From Vibrio algicola (GTDB lineage Bacteria > Pseudomonadota > Gammaproteobacteria > Enterobacterales > Vibrionaceae): a DNA stretch of 64,000 bases. The notes below the pieces were generated by a model. That model saw only the letters and a program-made list of their open reading frames with translations, was not told the origin of the DNA and did no database searches. The position numbers were made by a program, and so were the translations under genes. Every line of letters begins with the position of its first letter. Positions within the stretch are counted from its first letter, which is position 1. The stretch lies in the NCBI RefSeq assembly GCF_009601765.2, contig NZ_CP045699.1, positions 1,860,001-1,924,000 on the forward strand, in the 5' to 3' direction. Below, one piece after another: positions 19,317 through 27,741 of this stretch.

Positions 19317-20965
19317 TATTTTATTTCCTTTTCGACCCACATATCATTCCAATAACCAAATGCGAGGCTAATACTTTGAAACTCAGGTATGTTATCCATG
19401 ACTGTATAAATATTGCATTCTTTGTTACCGCCGCTTTTATAACCCCTCATGGCACGCCCCGCCATTTGTAAATACTGTACTAAGGAGTTCATTGGTTTAG
19501 CTATTACGGTAACGTTAGTTTTAGGGGCATCAAACCCTGCCGTTAGCACATTAAAATTAACAAGAACTTGTAGCTCACCATTTTTATATTGCGCTATTTT
19601 TGCTCTACGGCTCTCAGCTGTGTCATTTTTACTATCAATAGATGCTGCTTTTATTCCTTGATAAGCAAGCGCAGTAGCCAGGTTAATTCCGTGCTCTACG
19701 GTACACGCAAAAACGATGATTTGTGACCCAAGGTTACATTCATCAATAATCGTTTTTAGGATCTGTCTATTACGCTCTATGTTATTTGCTAGCGTCATCA
19801 TCGTTTCAACACCACCTGCATCTCTTAATTCGTATGCAGCAATGCCAGAATGATCATAATTTAATGACTTAAAGTTCGCTTTGGCCAAATACCCTTTTTC
19901 AACCAAATAATCTATTGGTGATAAATAGCCCGAAATTCGCATAGATACTTTATTGTTGTAGAAAAAGTCAGCTAAACGAGCGTCCTCTTCCGACAGTCCA
20001 TCCTCAGAATAACTTCTTCCAGGTGTTGCTGTTAAACCTATTAAGTCAGCATGAAACGTCTCATCATCAATAAAGTCTTGAACCACTTCTTGAAATTTAG
20101 GGGCAACAGCTTTGTGAGCTTCATCAAAAATAACTAGTGTGACTTTTTCAGCTAGTTTGCTATATAAAAGCTGTAATTGCCTTGAGTCGCTTTTTCTTAA
20201 ACTTAAAAATTTATGTAAGCCAGCAACTACAAAGCCAGAGTCAATACCACTTAGACTTTCTGTAGAACTTGAATAAAAGCCATAAAGAGAAGTAGAGCGA
20301 TTACCTAGAGATTGCCATGCTTTAGAAAATTCAGCATAAGCTTGAGAGCAAAGCTCCTCTCTATCTGCTAGCCAAAGCACTAAGTTATTTTCAGATTGCC
20401 TTAAATGTTCGGCAGCTATATTCATTGCCGTGCGTGTTTTACCTGCCCCTGTTGGCAGGTGGATTAAAACTCGTTTGCTATCCTGTGCAAGCTCAGAAAA
20501 CACTTGTTTGCTAATGTTTTGTTGGTAAGGGTAAAGGCCATAATTGGGCTCAATACACGTAATGCTCTCTAATTCATTATCTTGGCTTAATTGACTTTCA
20601 TATAATGCAGAAAGGCCCAATAAAGCCGCAAACTTTTCAGGATTATTTCCAGCCCAACTGGCTATCGCATCATAATGTTCAGGTGTAACTTGATGAGATT
20701 GAAGTCCAAAACTTGGAAATAATTTAACCAATTGTTGAGAAGAGAGGCGTTCAATTAATTTATTTCGTAATAAATCATCAAAAATAAAATCTATTCCCTT
20801 TACACTAGAAACGATATTTGCCAACTTATATTTATTAAAAGAAGTATCGTTTAAAGTTTGATTATCACCGTCAACATCAAATTTAAGAGCAAAATTGATA
20901 GCGCTTTTAGGAAAAAAAGCCAACAATTCATCCTCTGAAAAATTAAAAAGTATTTCTACAAGCAT
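19316..20965 (-). CDS. SF2 helicase subunit of an SspFGH-type effector
   Basis: The 549-residue protein has a helicase core of the type III restriction/DEAD-like superfamily: YPYQQ (145-149), Walker A PTGAGKT (171-177), motif Ib VLWLADREELC, Walker B DEAH (281-284), motif III LTATPGR (311-317), IIVFACTVEHG and motif VI QMAGRAMRG. The first ~140 residues form a separate domain rich in Leu/Ser that I do not recognise. A good AAGGG ribosome site lies 6 nt before ATG 20965. First gene of the helicase-GHKL-PLD trio, 115 nt downstream of sspA. Probably translocates on DNA to expose or deliver it to the PLD subunit (inference). Confidence 0.78.
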   Translation of the reverse strand: MLVEILFNFSEDELLAFFPKSAINFALKFDVDGDNQTLNDTSFNKYKLANIVSSVKGIDFIFDDLLRNKLIERLSSQQLVKLFPSFGLQSHQVTPEHYDAIASWAGNNPEKFAALLGLSALYESQLSQDNELESITCIEPNYGLYPYQQNISKQVFSELAQDSKRVLIHLPTGAGKTRTAMNIAAEHLRQSENNLVLWLADREELCSQAYAEFSKAWQSLGNRSTSLYGFYSSSTESLSGIDSGFVVAGLHKFLSLRKSDSRQLQLLYSKLAEKVTLVIFDEAHKAVAPKFQEVVQDFIDDETFHADLIGLTATPGRSYSEDGLSEEDARLADFFYNNKVSMRISGYLSPIDYLVEKGYLAKANFKSLNYDHSGIAAYELRDAGGVETMMTLANNIERNRQILKTIIDECNLGSQIIVFACTVEHGINLATALAYQGIKAASIDSKNDTAESRRAKIAQYKNGELQVLVNFNVLTAGFDAPKTNVTVIAKPMNSLVQYLQMAGRAMRGYKSGGNKECNIYTVMDNIPEFQSISLAFGYWNDMWVEKEIK

Positions 20966-21080
20966 TATTAACCCTTAAATATTGCACTCATTAATAAATA
21001 CAAAAGTTTGCAAATTCATTGTTTATGTTCACGCACTAAAACAATCAACAAATAAAAATAAGCACAGACAATTTCTATAC

Positions 21081-22133
21081 TTATTCACTAATATAAAAGG
21101 GTGGTAAACTGATGCGATAGGTTCTTCTAGCTTCTGCTTCTTCTAGTCCCAAAGCAGAAAGTACATGAGAAGCCACATTACTCATCGCATTACATGCTGA
21201 CCCTTGAGAAACCAACCAATTATTCACCTTAAATTTCTCAACGTCCAAATCAGATTCAAAGGTAACACTCCATATATTCGGAACAACATTTGAACCACCG
21301 TTGCGCTTAAAATTAAGTTTATTAAGAGAGTCCATGACCATGCAATAATCATTAGAATTAGGTTCTGAAGGAAAGCTATCAACTGCTTCACCTAAACCAA
21401 CAATTAATGGTGTTGGTGAAGTCCCCCCCCTTAATCCAAGCTCTTGCCCTCCACCGTGAATTAAGGGAACTAATCCTAAACCTCGTGAGTCTCGAATATA
21501 GAGAGCACCAATACCTTTAGGTCCATAAACTTTATGGCCAGATAAGGACAACATATCGATATCCATATCATCAACATCAATATTAAGCTTACAAAAACTT
21601 TGAGCGGCGTCTGTATGAAATAATATATTATTTTTAAATGCTATTTCACCAAATGACTCTATGGGCTGAATTATTCCAAGTTCATTATTAACATGATGTA
21701 TCGAGATTAAAATCGTATTTTGTTTTATTGCAGCTATCAACTCTTTAGAAGCAATTAACCCATCAGAGCCTGGATCTAGATATGTCACAGAGAATCCAAT
21801 ACTTTCTAAAAATGCACATGTATTAAGAATACATTTATGCTCAATACTGGAAGTTATGATATGACCTTTTAACTCCAAGTGCTTAAAGGCAACACCTTTT
21901 AAAGCAAGATTATTAGATTCACTTGCGCCGCTGGTAAAAACGATCTCACTAGGCAACGCACCAATCTTATCTGCGATTGACTCTCTAGCTTTTTGGATCG
22001 CTTTAGCAGCTTTCTCCCCTTCACTATGAGCAGCTGAAGGGTTAGCATAGCTTTCACTTTGCCAAGATTTCATTGCATCTAACACTAGTGCGGAAACAGG
22101 TGTTGATGCGGCATAATCAAAATACTTAATCAT
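21081..22133 (-). CDS. sspA: Cysteine desulfurase SspA of the phosphorothioation system
   Basis: A PLP enzyme that takes sulfur from L-cysteine and supplies it for DNA backbone thiolation. The 350-residue protein keeps FDYAAST at the N-terminus, SGASESNNLAL, HTDAAQ (173-178) and the PLP lysine Lys201 in SLSGHKVYGPKG. The persulfide cysteine is Cys314 in SQGSACNAMS. It is shorter than the window's housekeeping IscS (404 aa) and clearly diverged from it. Position opposite sspBCD, with a 250-nt divergent intergenic region, is the expected sspA/sspBCD arrangement. The translation start has only a weak ribosome site, so expression may be low. Confidence 0.9.
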   Translation of the reverse strand: MIKYFDYAASTPVSALVLDAMKSWQSESYANPSAAHSEGEKAAKAIQKARESIADKIGALPSEIVFTSGASESNNLALKGVAFKHLELKGHIITSSIEHKCILNTCAFLESIGFSVTYLDPGSDGLIASKELIAAIKQNTILISIHHVNNELGIIQPIESFGEIAFKNNILFHTDAAQSFCKLNIDVDDMDIDMLSLSGHKVYGPKGIGALYIRDSRGLGLVPLIHGGGQELGLRGGTSPTPLIVGLGEAVDSFPSEPNSNDYCMVMDSLNKLNFKRNGGSNVVPNIWSVTFESDLDVEKFKVNNWLVSQGSACNAMSNVASHVLSALGLEEAEARRTYRISLPPFYISE

Positions 22134-22423
22134 TGTTTTATAATATTATTCGTTGTGAACATTAAGGCGTTCAATTTTAGACATATCGTGCATAACTGAA
22201 AACATCATCATCTAAACCCGAACTCCTTGTAAATAAACCTTTTCAAAAGAATACCTAAGCTTATATAAATATCAATAAATAGTTCAATAAGTTACTCGAT
22301 ACAGATCACTCATCAGAAAATTTCAACTAACATTTGTTATTAATACCCTCTAGACCTCAAAGATGTATCCTGTAGAATCATCGTTTGGATAAAATCTCCA
22401 CTCCGCATTACAAGGTAAACACA
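22134..22423. promoter_or_regulatory. Divergent control region of sspA and sspBCD
   Basis: A+T-rich and without an open gene. It separates the leftward sspA (and downstream effector genes) from rightward sspBCD, so promoters for both must lie here. On the sspA side a TATAAT-like hexamer occurs just before the start. I could not identify a convincing -35/-10 pair or a symmetrical operator, and the island encodes no obvious transcription regulator. Confidence 0.4.
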
Positions 22424-23389
22424 TTGAGCATTGAATCTAGCAGCCTGAAGTTTTCCGGGCATCAAACCTTCCCTATCAGATACGGCTGGATATACAAGAT
22501 AATTCAAGAAGTTACAGATGGGAAATCCATAACAAGTAAAAACAACATTGAAGATCAAATGGTTTCAATGGGTATGGGTAAAAACATGGTGCTTTCTGTT
22601 AGGCACTGGATTCGGGTACTAAATCTTATTACTCCTACGAATAAGAAAGATCAAGAGTATTCATTAACACCTCTAGCTAAGAGCCTATTTGTGGCTCCTA
22701 ATGCCTATGACGAGTATATGGATAAAGTGGGGACAGTTTGGTTGCTACATTGGCTTATGCAAACAATTGACATGCAAAATTCAGAACTTAACACTGCTCG
22801 ATGGTTTTTCAATTACTTCAATGGCATACGAACAAATAAAGAGCAAATAGCAAAAGAAATTAATATTGCATTGGTTAACCATGAGAAAGATCTCACAGAA
22901 GCAACACTAAAAAAAGATATCGACTGCTTATTCCAAATGTATGGCGTAAAGAGAACCTCCGCGAATAAAATTAATGAAGATAGTTTTGCATCTCCATTTA
23001 CAGAGCTCGGCTTAATTACACAAGAAAACCCAAAAGACTTCCGAGCAGAACTGTCCAAGCAAATTTCACTGCCTGTTGAAGTTTTTGCCTATGCTGTTAT
23101 CGACTTTATACAAAGAAAGCAAAAAGATAGTTCAGGAGAGGTTATTCATCAACAAAGAACTGTTTCCTTTAATTCCTTACTCAATGATGTTGGTTCTCCA
23201 GGACGAATTTTCAGGTTATCAAGCTCAGGCTTAGGTGAAAAACTTGATCAATTAGAAGTTTTAACATCAGGGAAAATAGCCTGGACCGACACTCAAGGTT
23301 TACGTCAAATTCAGCACAGCTTCAATAATTTACAAAGTGAACAACCCGCTCAATACCTGGAAAATTACTATGCCCAGGAAGGAAAATAA
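22424..23389 (+). CDS. sspB: SspB, DUF4007 phosphorothioation protein
   Basis: SspB is reported as the nickase of the single-strand phosphorothioation complex. The product begins, after a short lead, with the DUF4007 hallmark FSGHQTFPIRYGWIYK, followed by ITSKNNIEDQMVSMGMGKNMVLSVRHWI and YSLTPLAKSLF (winged-helix type). No ATG lies upstream of the conserved block. I place the start at TTG 22424 (321 aa), because AAGGT sits 7 nt before it; another in-frame TTG at 22385 lacks a ribosome site. The stop is one base before the likely GTG start of sspC, so the two are coupled. Confidence 0.88.
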   Translation: MSIESSSLKFSGHQTFPIRYGWIYKIIQEVTDGKSITSKNNIEDQMVSMGMGKNMVLSVRHWIRVLNLITPTNKKDQEYSLTPLAKSLFVAPNAYDEYMDKVGTVWLLHWLMQTIDMQNSELNTARWFFNYFNGIRTNKEQIAKEINIALVNHEKDLTEATLKKDIDCLFQMYGVKRTSANKINEDSFASPFTELGLITQENPKDFRAELSKQISLPVEVFAYAVIDFIQRKQKDSSGEVIHQQRTVSFNSLLNDVGSPGRIFRLSSSGLGEKLDQLEVLTSGKIAWTDTQGLRQIQHSFNNLQSEQPAQYLENYYAQEGK

Positions 23390-23390
23390 C

Positions 23391-26300
23391 GTGACTTTAA
23401 GTAAACACTATTCAATCTCAACCCGTCATCAACGCTCTACTCGTATCGATAGTGATCTCAATAGTGCTTTTTTTCCTGGACTGGTATATCACGGAACAGC
23501 TCAAACAGCATTAGAAACTCTCTTTAGGCAGTATTCTCAAACGGGTCAACGTGCTTATACACTAACGGGTCCATATGGTTCTGGTAAATCTACGGTTGCT
23601 TTACTTTTAACGGGGCTATTGAGCCATGATAATGAGCTCAGAAGTACAGCTTTAAATGTCATAAACCAGGACTCTACAAAACTCCTCAAGGAAAGCATCG
23701 AGTTCAAAAAAGGCTGGTTACAAATCCGGTCCGTTGGCGGTGTTAACAGCCCTGTTGCTACTTTTTGGCAAGCAACACTATCAGCCCTTAAGGAGCATCC
23801 CAATACAATAAATCTATTTAATAGATATCAAAAACTTACCGTAGAAACAGATGCGGAATTGATCCGTACTTGGGAAGCTTTATTTTTAGAAGCTAACAAC
23901 TTGATTGATGGTGTTTTATTACTTGCCGATGAAATGGGTAAAAGCCTTGAGTTTATCAATAAAAACAAGGGTGAATTACACTTATTCCAAGATATCGCAG
24001 AAGTCTTAGGAAGAACGCCTACCCCTGTCATTTTTATTGGTTTATTACACCAAGCTTTTTCTGAATATGCGAAAGATAGAGGTACAAAACTGCAAGAAGA
24101 ATGGGGCAAAATTCAAGGTCGATATAACGATATTATCTACAATGTTTCTACTGATGAAACCGTTGCATTAATTGGTCAGTCAATTGTTAATGAGTCTAAC
24201 CTAACTCATCAAGATGATATTTACGTAAAAGCTGTACTTAATGCCTTAAATGATAAAAAAGAACGTAAAACCTTGCTTAAAGAACGACTTGAGCAATGCG
24301 CCCCACTTCACCCATTATCAGCGTTATTATTAGGCCCAATCTCTAAACGTAGATTTAGCCAAAATGAACGTTCTACTTTTAGTTTTTTAAACTCTCACGA
24401 ACAAAATAGCTTTCAATTATTTTTACAAACGGCCATAGATAAAGATGCTCGTTATGATCTAGTCAATCTTTGGGATTATTTAGAAGTAAACCTTGAGCAT
24501 GCGATCCTTAGTTCACCTGATGGACATGCGTGGGCAACTGCAACTGAATCAATTCGCCAAGCCATACAAAAAGGCTTACCTGAAATAGCCATAGGCGTCC
24601 TAAAAAACATTGCTCTAATTACCCTCTTCGGTAAACCAGCAAACCTTACAGCGACTGAAAGCCTTCTTTTAGCAAGTACTCAAGTTAAAGATAAAAATGA
24701 GCTAGATGAATATTTATCAATGCTTAAAGACAAGTCTTGCATTATTTATCGTAAGCACTTGTCATCTTGGATGGTTTTCGAAGGCTCTGATTTAGATCTC
24801 CAAGGATTAGTTGAAAGCACTATTGAGCAAATCAATGACCCAAAAGAAGCCATTGATTATATTCAATACACCGATCAAGTAATCGCCAAAGGCCATTACC
24901 ATACTACCGGCACACTACGCTGGGCTGAACAACAAATCGTGACAAGCGCAGCCAATATTGACCTGCAAGAAATAGAAAATTCTGACAGCGCCGCTTTTGT
25001 ATCATTTATTCTAATTCTTCAATCTGACCCGGCATATGACCTTAAAGATGCTAGCCTTCAATCTGAAAAGGTAATATTAGCAATAGCAGATAATTCTGAA
25101 GATATCGTGACATTAGCAAAAGAATGCTATGCACTTGAATTAATAAAGTCTGATAAAGAAACAGGTCGTATTTTACAACACGATAAAGTTGCTCAAAAAG
25201 AATATGAAGGCAGACGAATCAATGCAGAGATAGCGTTAAGCAATGCTATCTCTAACTCATTTAACAATAGTCATTGGTTCTACAAGGGCAAAGAATATTC
25301 AACTGAGTCATTAAGCCATATATCAACACTGGCAGCTGATCATATTTATAACTGCTCACCAAAAATTAAAAATGAACTCGTTAACCGTAACAAGTTATCT
25401 GGTACAGCGGTATCAGCTCTTAAGAAATTGTTAGAAGCGATGTTAGAGCATGAAGACCAAGAATACTTAGGTATTACAGGCTTCCCTCCAGAGAAATCAA
25501 TGTACATTAGCTGTTTAAAAAACACAGCGATCCATTCTGAAATTGAAGATGGAAATAAACATTGGCACGTTGATAACTTATCTCCAGCTCTTGATGCGGT
25601 GTTCAATGCAGCTTTAGCTTTAATTAAAGAACAAGAAGGTGAAACCGTTCCGCTATCGGCAATTAAGACGTTATGGAGTCAAGCTCCTTATGGTTTGACA
25701 CAAGGTTTAATTCCTATCTATTTATTTGCCTTTGTAAAATCCATCGGTCAGGATTTGGCTTTTTATGAAAAAGATTTATCTGGTGACTTTGCGTTTATAA
25801 CTGAACCGGATATTGACTATGTGCATAAACTTATAAAAACACCACAGGACTTAGCCGTTAAATTCATCATTCTAAAAGAAGAAGAAAAAAACTGGTTACA
25901 ATATTTAAGAGGATTTGCTTCCTCTGAGGCTAGTCGTGGTATATCAACAAACCAAGATATATCTAACAGCGTTCTAGCAGTCGCTACCCCTCTTGTGACC
26001 GGTATGCATAACTTACCCCAATGGGTTAAAAATGCTCATCAATTCATTAAAGATGATCCTAAGAAAAATAAGTTAGTTATATCGATACGAGATCTCTTCC
26101 TACAAGCGAATGATCCTCACTCCTTGCTATTCAAAGATTTAGTGAATTTACTCGACCCGAAAGATATGCTCAATAATCTAGAGCGTATCGAATTATTAGA
26201 AGAATGCTTTAAAACTTTAAAAGAAAAGCATGAAAAGACTCTTTTAGGCTTTAAAAATCAAGTGCAAAGTTTTTTTCCTGAGACGGGCGAGGAATTAGCA

Positions 26301-26753
26301 TCAATGTGTAACGTTGTTATCAACTCTTCTGGTGATAGTAATCTACACAATTTTGCTTTAGATCTTGCTAAAAGTGAGCAAGGATTAATTAACTGGATTG
26401 AAAGTATGCTTCAAACCATTTCAGGCAGGATTAAACAAAATTGGAATGAAGAAATCCTTGCAACAGCAATAAACAAAGTTAGTGATTACGCTCAAAGCTT
26501 CTTGAGTGTCGTGAAATCGCAATCATCTAAAGGTGAAAATACCTCCCCAGTTAAAACTAAGCTGGTGTCTCTTGTACTTGAAGATGATGATGGGAAGCTA
26601 GTTTCATATAAAAAAGAAATTCGCTTAACAGATAGTAAGCAACTTAAAACAACGATAGAAACACTCAAGTCGGATCTAGAAAGCTTAGACGAATTTGATA
26701 AAATTAATGTATTACAATATATGCTCAAAGAGACATTGGAAGCTCAGGATTAA
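23391..26753 (+). CDS. sspC: SspC, large P-loop ATPase of the phosphorothioation system
   Basis: SspC is the ATPase partner of SspB and SspD. The 1120-residue protein has Walker A GPYGSGKST at residues 60-68 and a Walker B-like VLLLADEMGKSLEF near 175-190. A long helical remainder has no other domain I recognise. I chose GTG 23391 since GGAAGGA lies 7 nt upstream and the codon follows the sspB stop by one base. ATG 23370 or 23337 in the same frame would overlap sspB. sspD starts 18 nt downstream. The size and position between a DUF4007 gene and a PP-loop gene make the assignment firm. Confidence 0.88.
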   Translation: MTLSKHYSISTRHQRSTRIDSDLNSAFFPGLVYHGTAQTALETLFRQYSQTGQRAYTLTGPYGSGKSTVALLLTGLLSHDNELRSTALNVINQDSTKLLKESIEFKKGWLQIRSVGGVNSPVATFWQATLSALKEHPNTINLFNRYQKLTVETDAELIRTWEALFLEANNLIDGVLLLADEMGKSLEFINKNKGELHLFQDIAEVLGRTPTPVIFIGLLHQAFSEYAKDRGTKLQEEWGKIQGRYNDIIYNVSTDETVALIGQSIVNESNLTHQDDIYVKAVLNALNDKKERKTLLKERLEQCAPLHPLSALLLGPISKRRFSQNERSTFSFLNSHEQNSFQLFLQTAIDKDARYDLVNLWDYLEVNLEHAILSSPDGHAWATATESIRQAIQKGLPEIAIGVLKNIALITLFGKPANLTATESLLLASTQVKDKNELDEYLSMLKDKSCIIYRKHLSSWMVFEGSDLDLQGLVESTIEQINDPKEAIDYIQYTDQVIAKGHYHTTGTLRWAEQQIVTSAANIDLQEIENSDSAAFVSFILILQSDPAYDLKDASLQSEKVILAIADNSEDIVTLAKECYALELIKSDKETGRILQHDKVAQKEYEGRRINAEIALSNAISNSFNNSHWFYKGKEYSTESLSHISTLAADHIYNCSPKIKNELVNRNKLSGTAVSALKKLLEAMLEHEDQEYLGITGFPPEKSMYISCLKNTAIHSEIEDGNKHWHVDNLSPALDAVFNAALALIKEQEGETVPLSAIKTLWSQAPYGLTQGLIPIYLFAFVKSIGQDLAFYEKDLSGDFAFITEPDIDYVHKLIKTPQDLAVKFIILKEEEKNWLQYLRGFASSEASRGISTNQDISNSVLAVATPLVTGMHNLPQWVKNAHQFIKDDPKKNKLVISIRDLFLQANDPHSLLFKDLVNLLDPKDMLNNLERIELLEECFKTLKEKHEKTLLGFKNQVQSFFPETGEELASMCNVVINSSGDSNLHNFALDLAKSEQGLINWIESMLQTISGRIKQNWNEEILATAINKVSDYAQSFLSVVKSQSSKGENTSPVKTKLVSLVLEDDDGKLVSYKKEIRLTDSKQLKTTIETLKSDLESLDEFDKINVLQYMLKETLEAQD

Positions 26754-26771
26754 AATAAATAGGTATTACTC

Positions 26772-27671
26772 ATGAGTAAAGCAAAAAAAATAAAACATGT
26801 TCTCGGCTTATCCGGTGGAAAAGATAGCGCTGCACTTGCAGTTTACATGGCACGTAATTATCCCGATCTCGATATTGAGTATTTTTTTACTGATACCGGT
26901 AAAGAATTACCTGAAGTTTATGAGTTCTTAGAATTACTTGAAATACAGTTGCGTAAACCAATAAAACACATTAATAGTGGTAAAGATTTTGATTACTGGT
27001 TAAAACAGCACAATAATTTCTTACCTGCGGGACAGCAACGTTGGTGTACGATAAGAATGAAGTTAGAACCCTTTGAGAAGTGGATTAAACCATTTCTTAA
27101 CGACGGTTATGAAGTTGTATCCTATGTGGGTATACGCGCAGATGAACCATGGCGTGACGGCTACAGACCTAATGAAAGCCAAAAAGAACTAACAATTAGA
27201 ATGCCTTTTGCTGAAGATGGTATAAAAAAACAAGGCGTTTTTGATATCTTAGAAAGCGCAGGGTTAGGATTACCCAAATATTATGATTGGCGCTCTCGTT
27301 CTGGTTGTACATTCTGTTTTTTCCAAAGAAAAATCGAATGGGTACGTTTACGCGAACGTCACCCTGAAGCTTTTGAAGAAGCAAAGTCTTATGAGAAACG
27401 AGCCGAAACCAGCGAAAATGGTGAAACTTTCTTTTGGATGGGCCCTAACGAACCCCTTGAAACATTAGAAAACCCAGATCGTATTGCTCAAATTAAAGCC
27501 AATCATCAGAAAGTGATTGAGCGCTTTGAGAAAAAGAAAAAACGTGAAAGAAAAAGGCGTTTGGGCATGCATGCCATGGTTGATGACACGATGCTCATAG
27601 ATACTATGGATATGGATGCAATGTACGATCTTGAAGAAGGTGGTGGTGCATGTATTACATGTTATAAATAA
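26772..27671 (+). CDS. sspD: SspD, DndC-like PP-loop ATP pyrophosphatase/sulfurtransferase
   Basis: Belongs to the PAPS-reductase/DndC superfamily. It is thought to activate the DNA backbone with ATP and pass sulfur to it. The 299-residue protein has the PP-loop SGGKDS at 14-19, the FFTDTGKE block (38-45), Cys92 in RWCTIRMK, and Cys179/Cys182 in RSGCTFCFFQRK. These cysteines could bind an iron-sulfur cluster, as in DndC. A separate CxxC pair (Cys294, Cys297) forms the extreme C-terminus. Third gene of sspBCD, with an 18-nt gap after sspC. Confidence 0.9.
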   Translation: MSKAKKIKHVLGLSGGKDSAALAVYMARNYPDLDIEYFFTDTGKELPEVYEFLELLEIQLRKPIKHINSGKDFDYWLKQHNNFLPAGQQRWCTIRMKLEPFEKWIKPFLNDGYEVVSYVGIRADEPWRDGYRPNESQKELTIRMPFAEDGIKKQGVFDILESAGLGLPKYYDWRSRSGCTFCFFQRKIEWVRLRERHPEAFEEAKSYEKRAETSENGETFFWMGPNEPLETLENPDRIAQIKANHQKVIERFEKKKKRERKRRLGMHAMVDDTMLIDTMDMDAMYDLEEGGGACITCYK

Positions 27672-27678
27672 TTAATCT

Positions 27679-27695
27679 GGGGGTATTGTCCCCCC
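27679..27695 (+). terminator. Possible weak terminator after sspD
   Basis: GGGGG (27679-27683), a 6-nt loop, then CCCCCC (27690-27695): a short G+C-rich hairpin just past sspD, followed by CTCTAATTTATT without a real T run. It may limit read-through into dgt. Confidence 0.4.
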
Positions 27696-27741
27696 TCTAA
27701 TTTATTCAATTTAACTACATCAAATTTCTTGAGAGTACGTT

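Noticed and set aside
16591..20965. Part of a Dnd (dptFGH) or DISARM restriction module
   Set aside because: No DndB/D/E-like or DISARM methylase genes nearby; a GHKL ATPase and single-motif PLD protein with DUF4007/SspC partners fit SspFGH better. Exact lettering of the three proteins could not be recalled and is left open.
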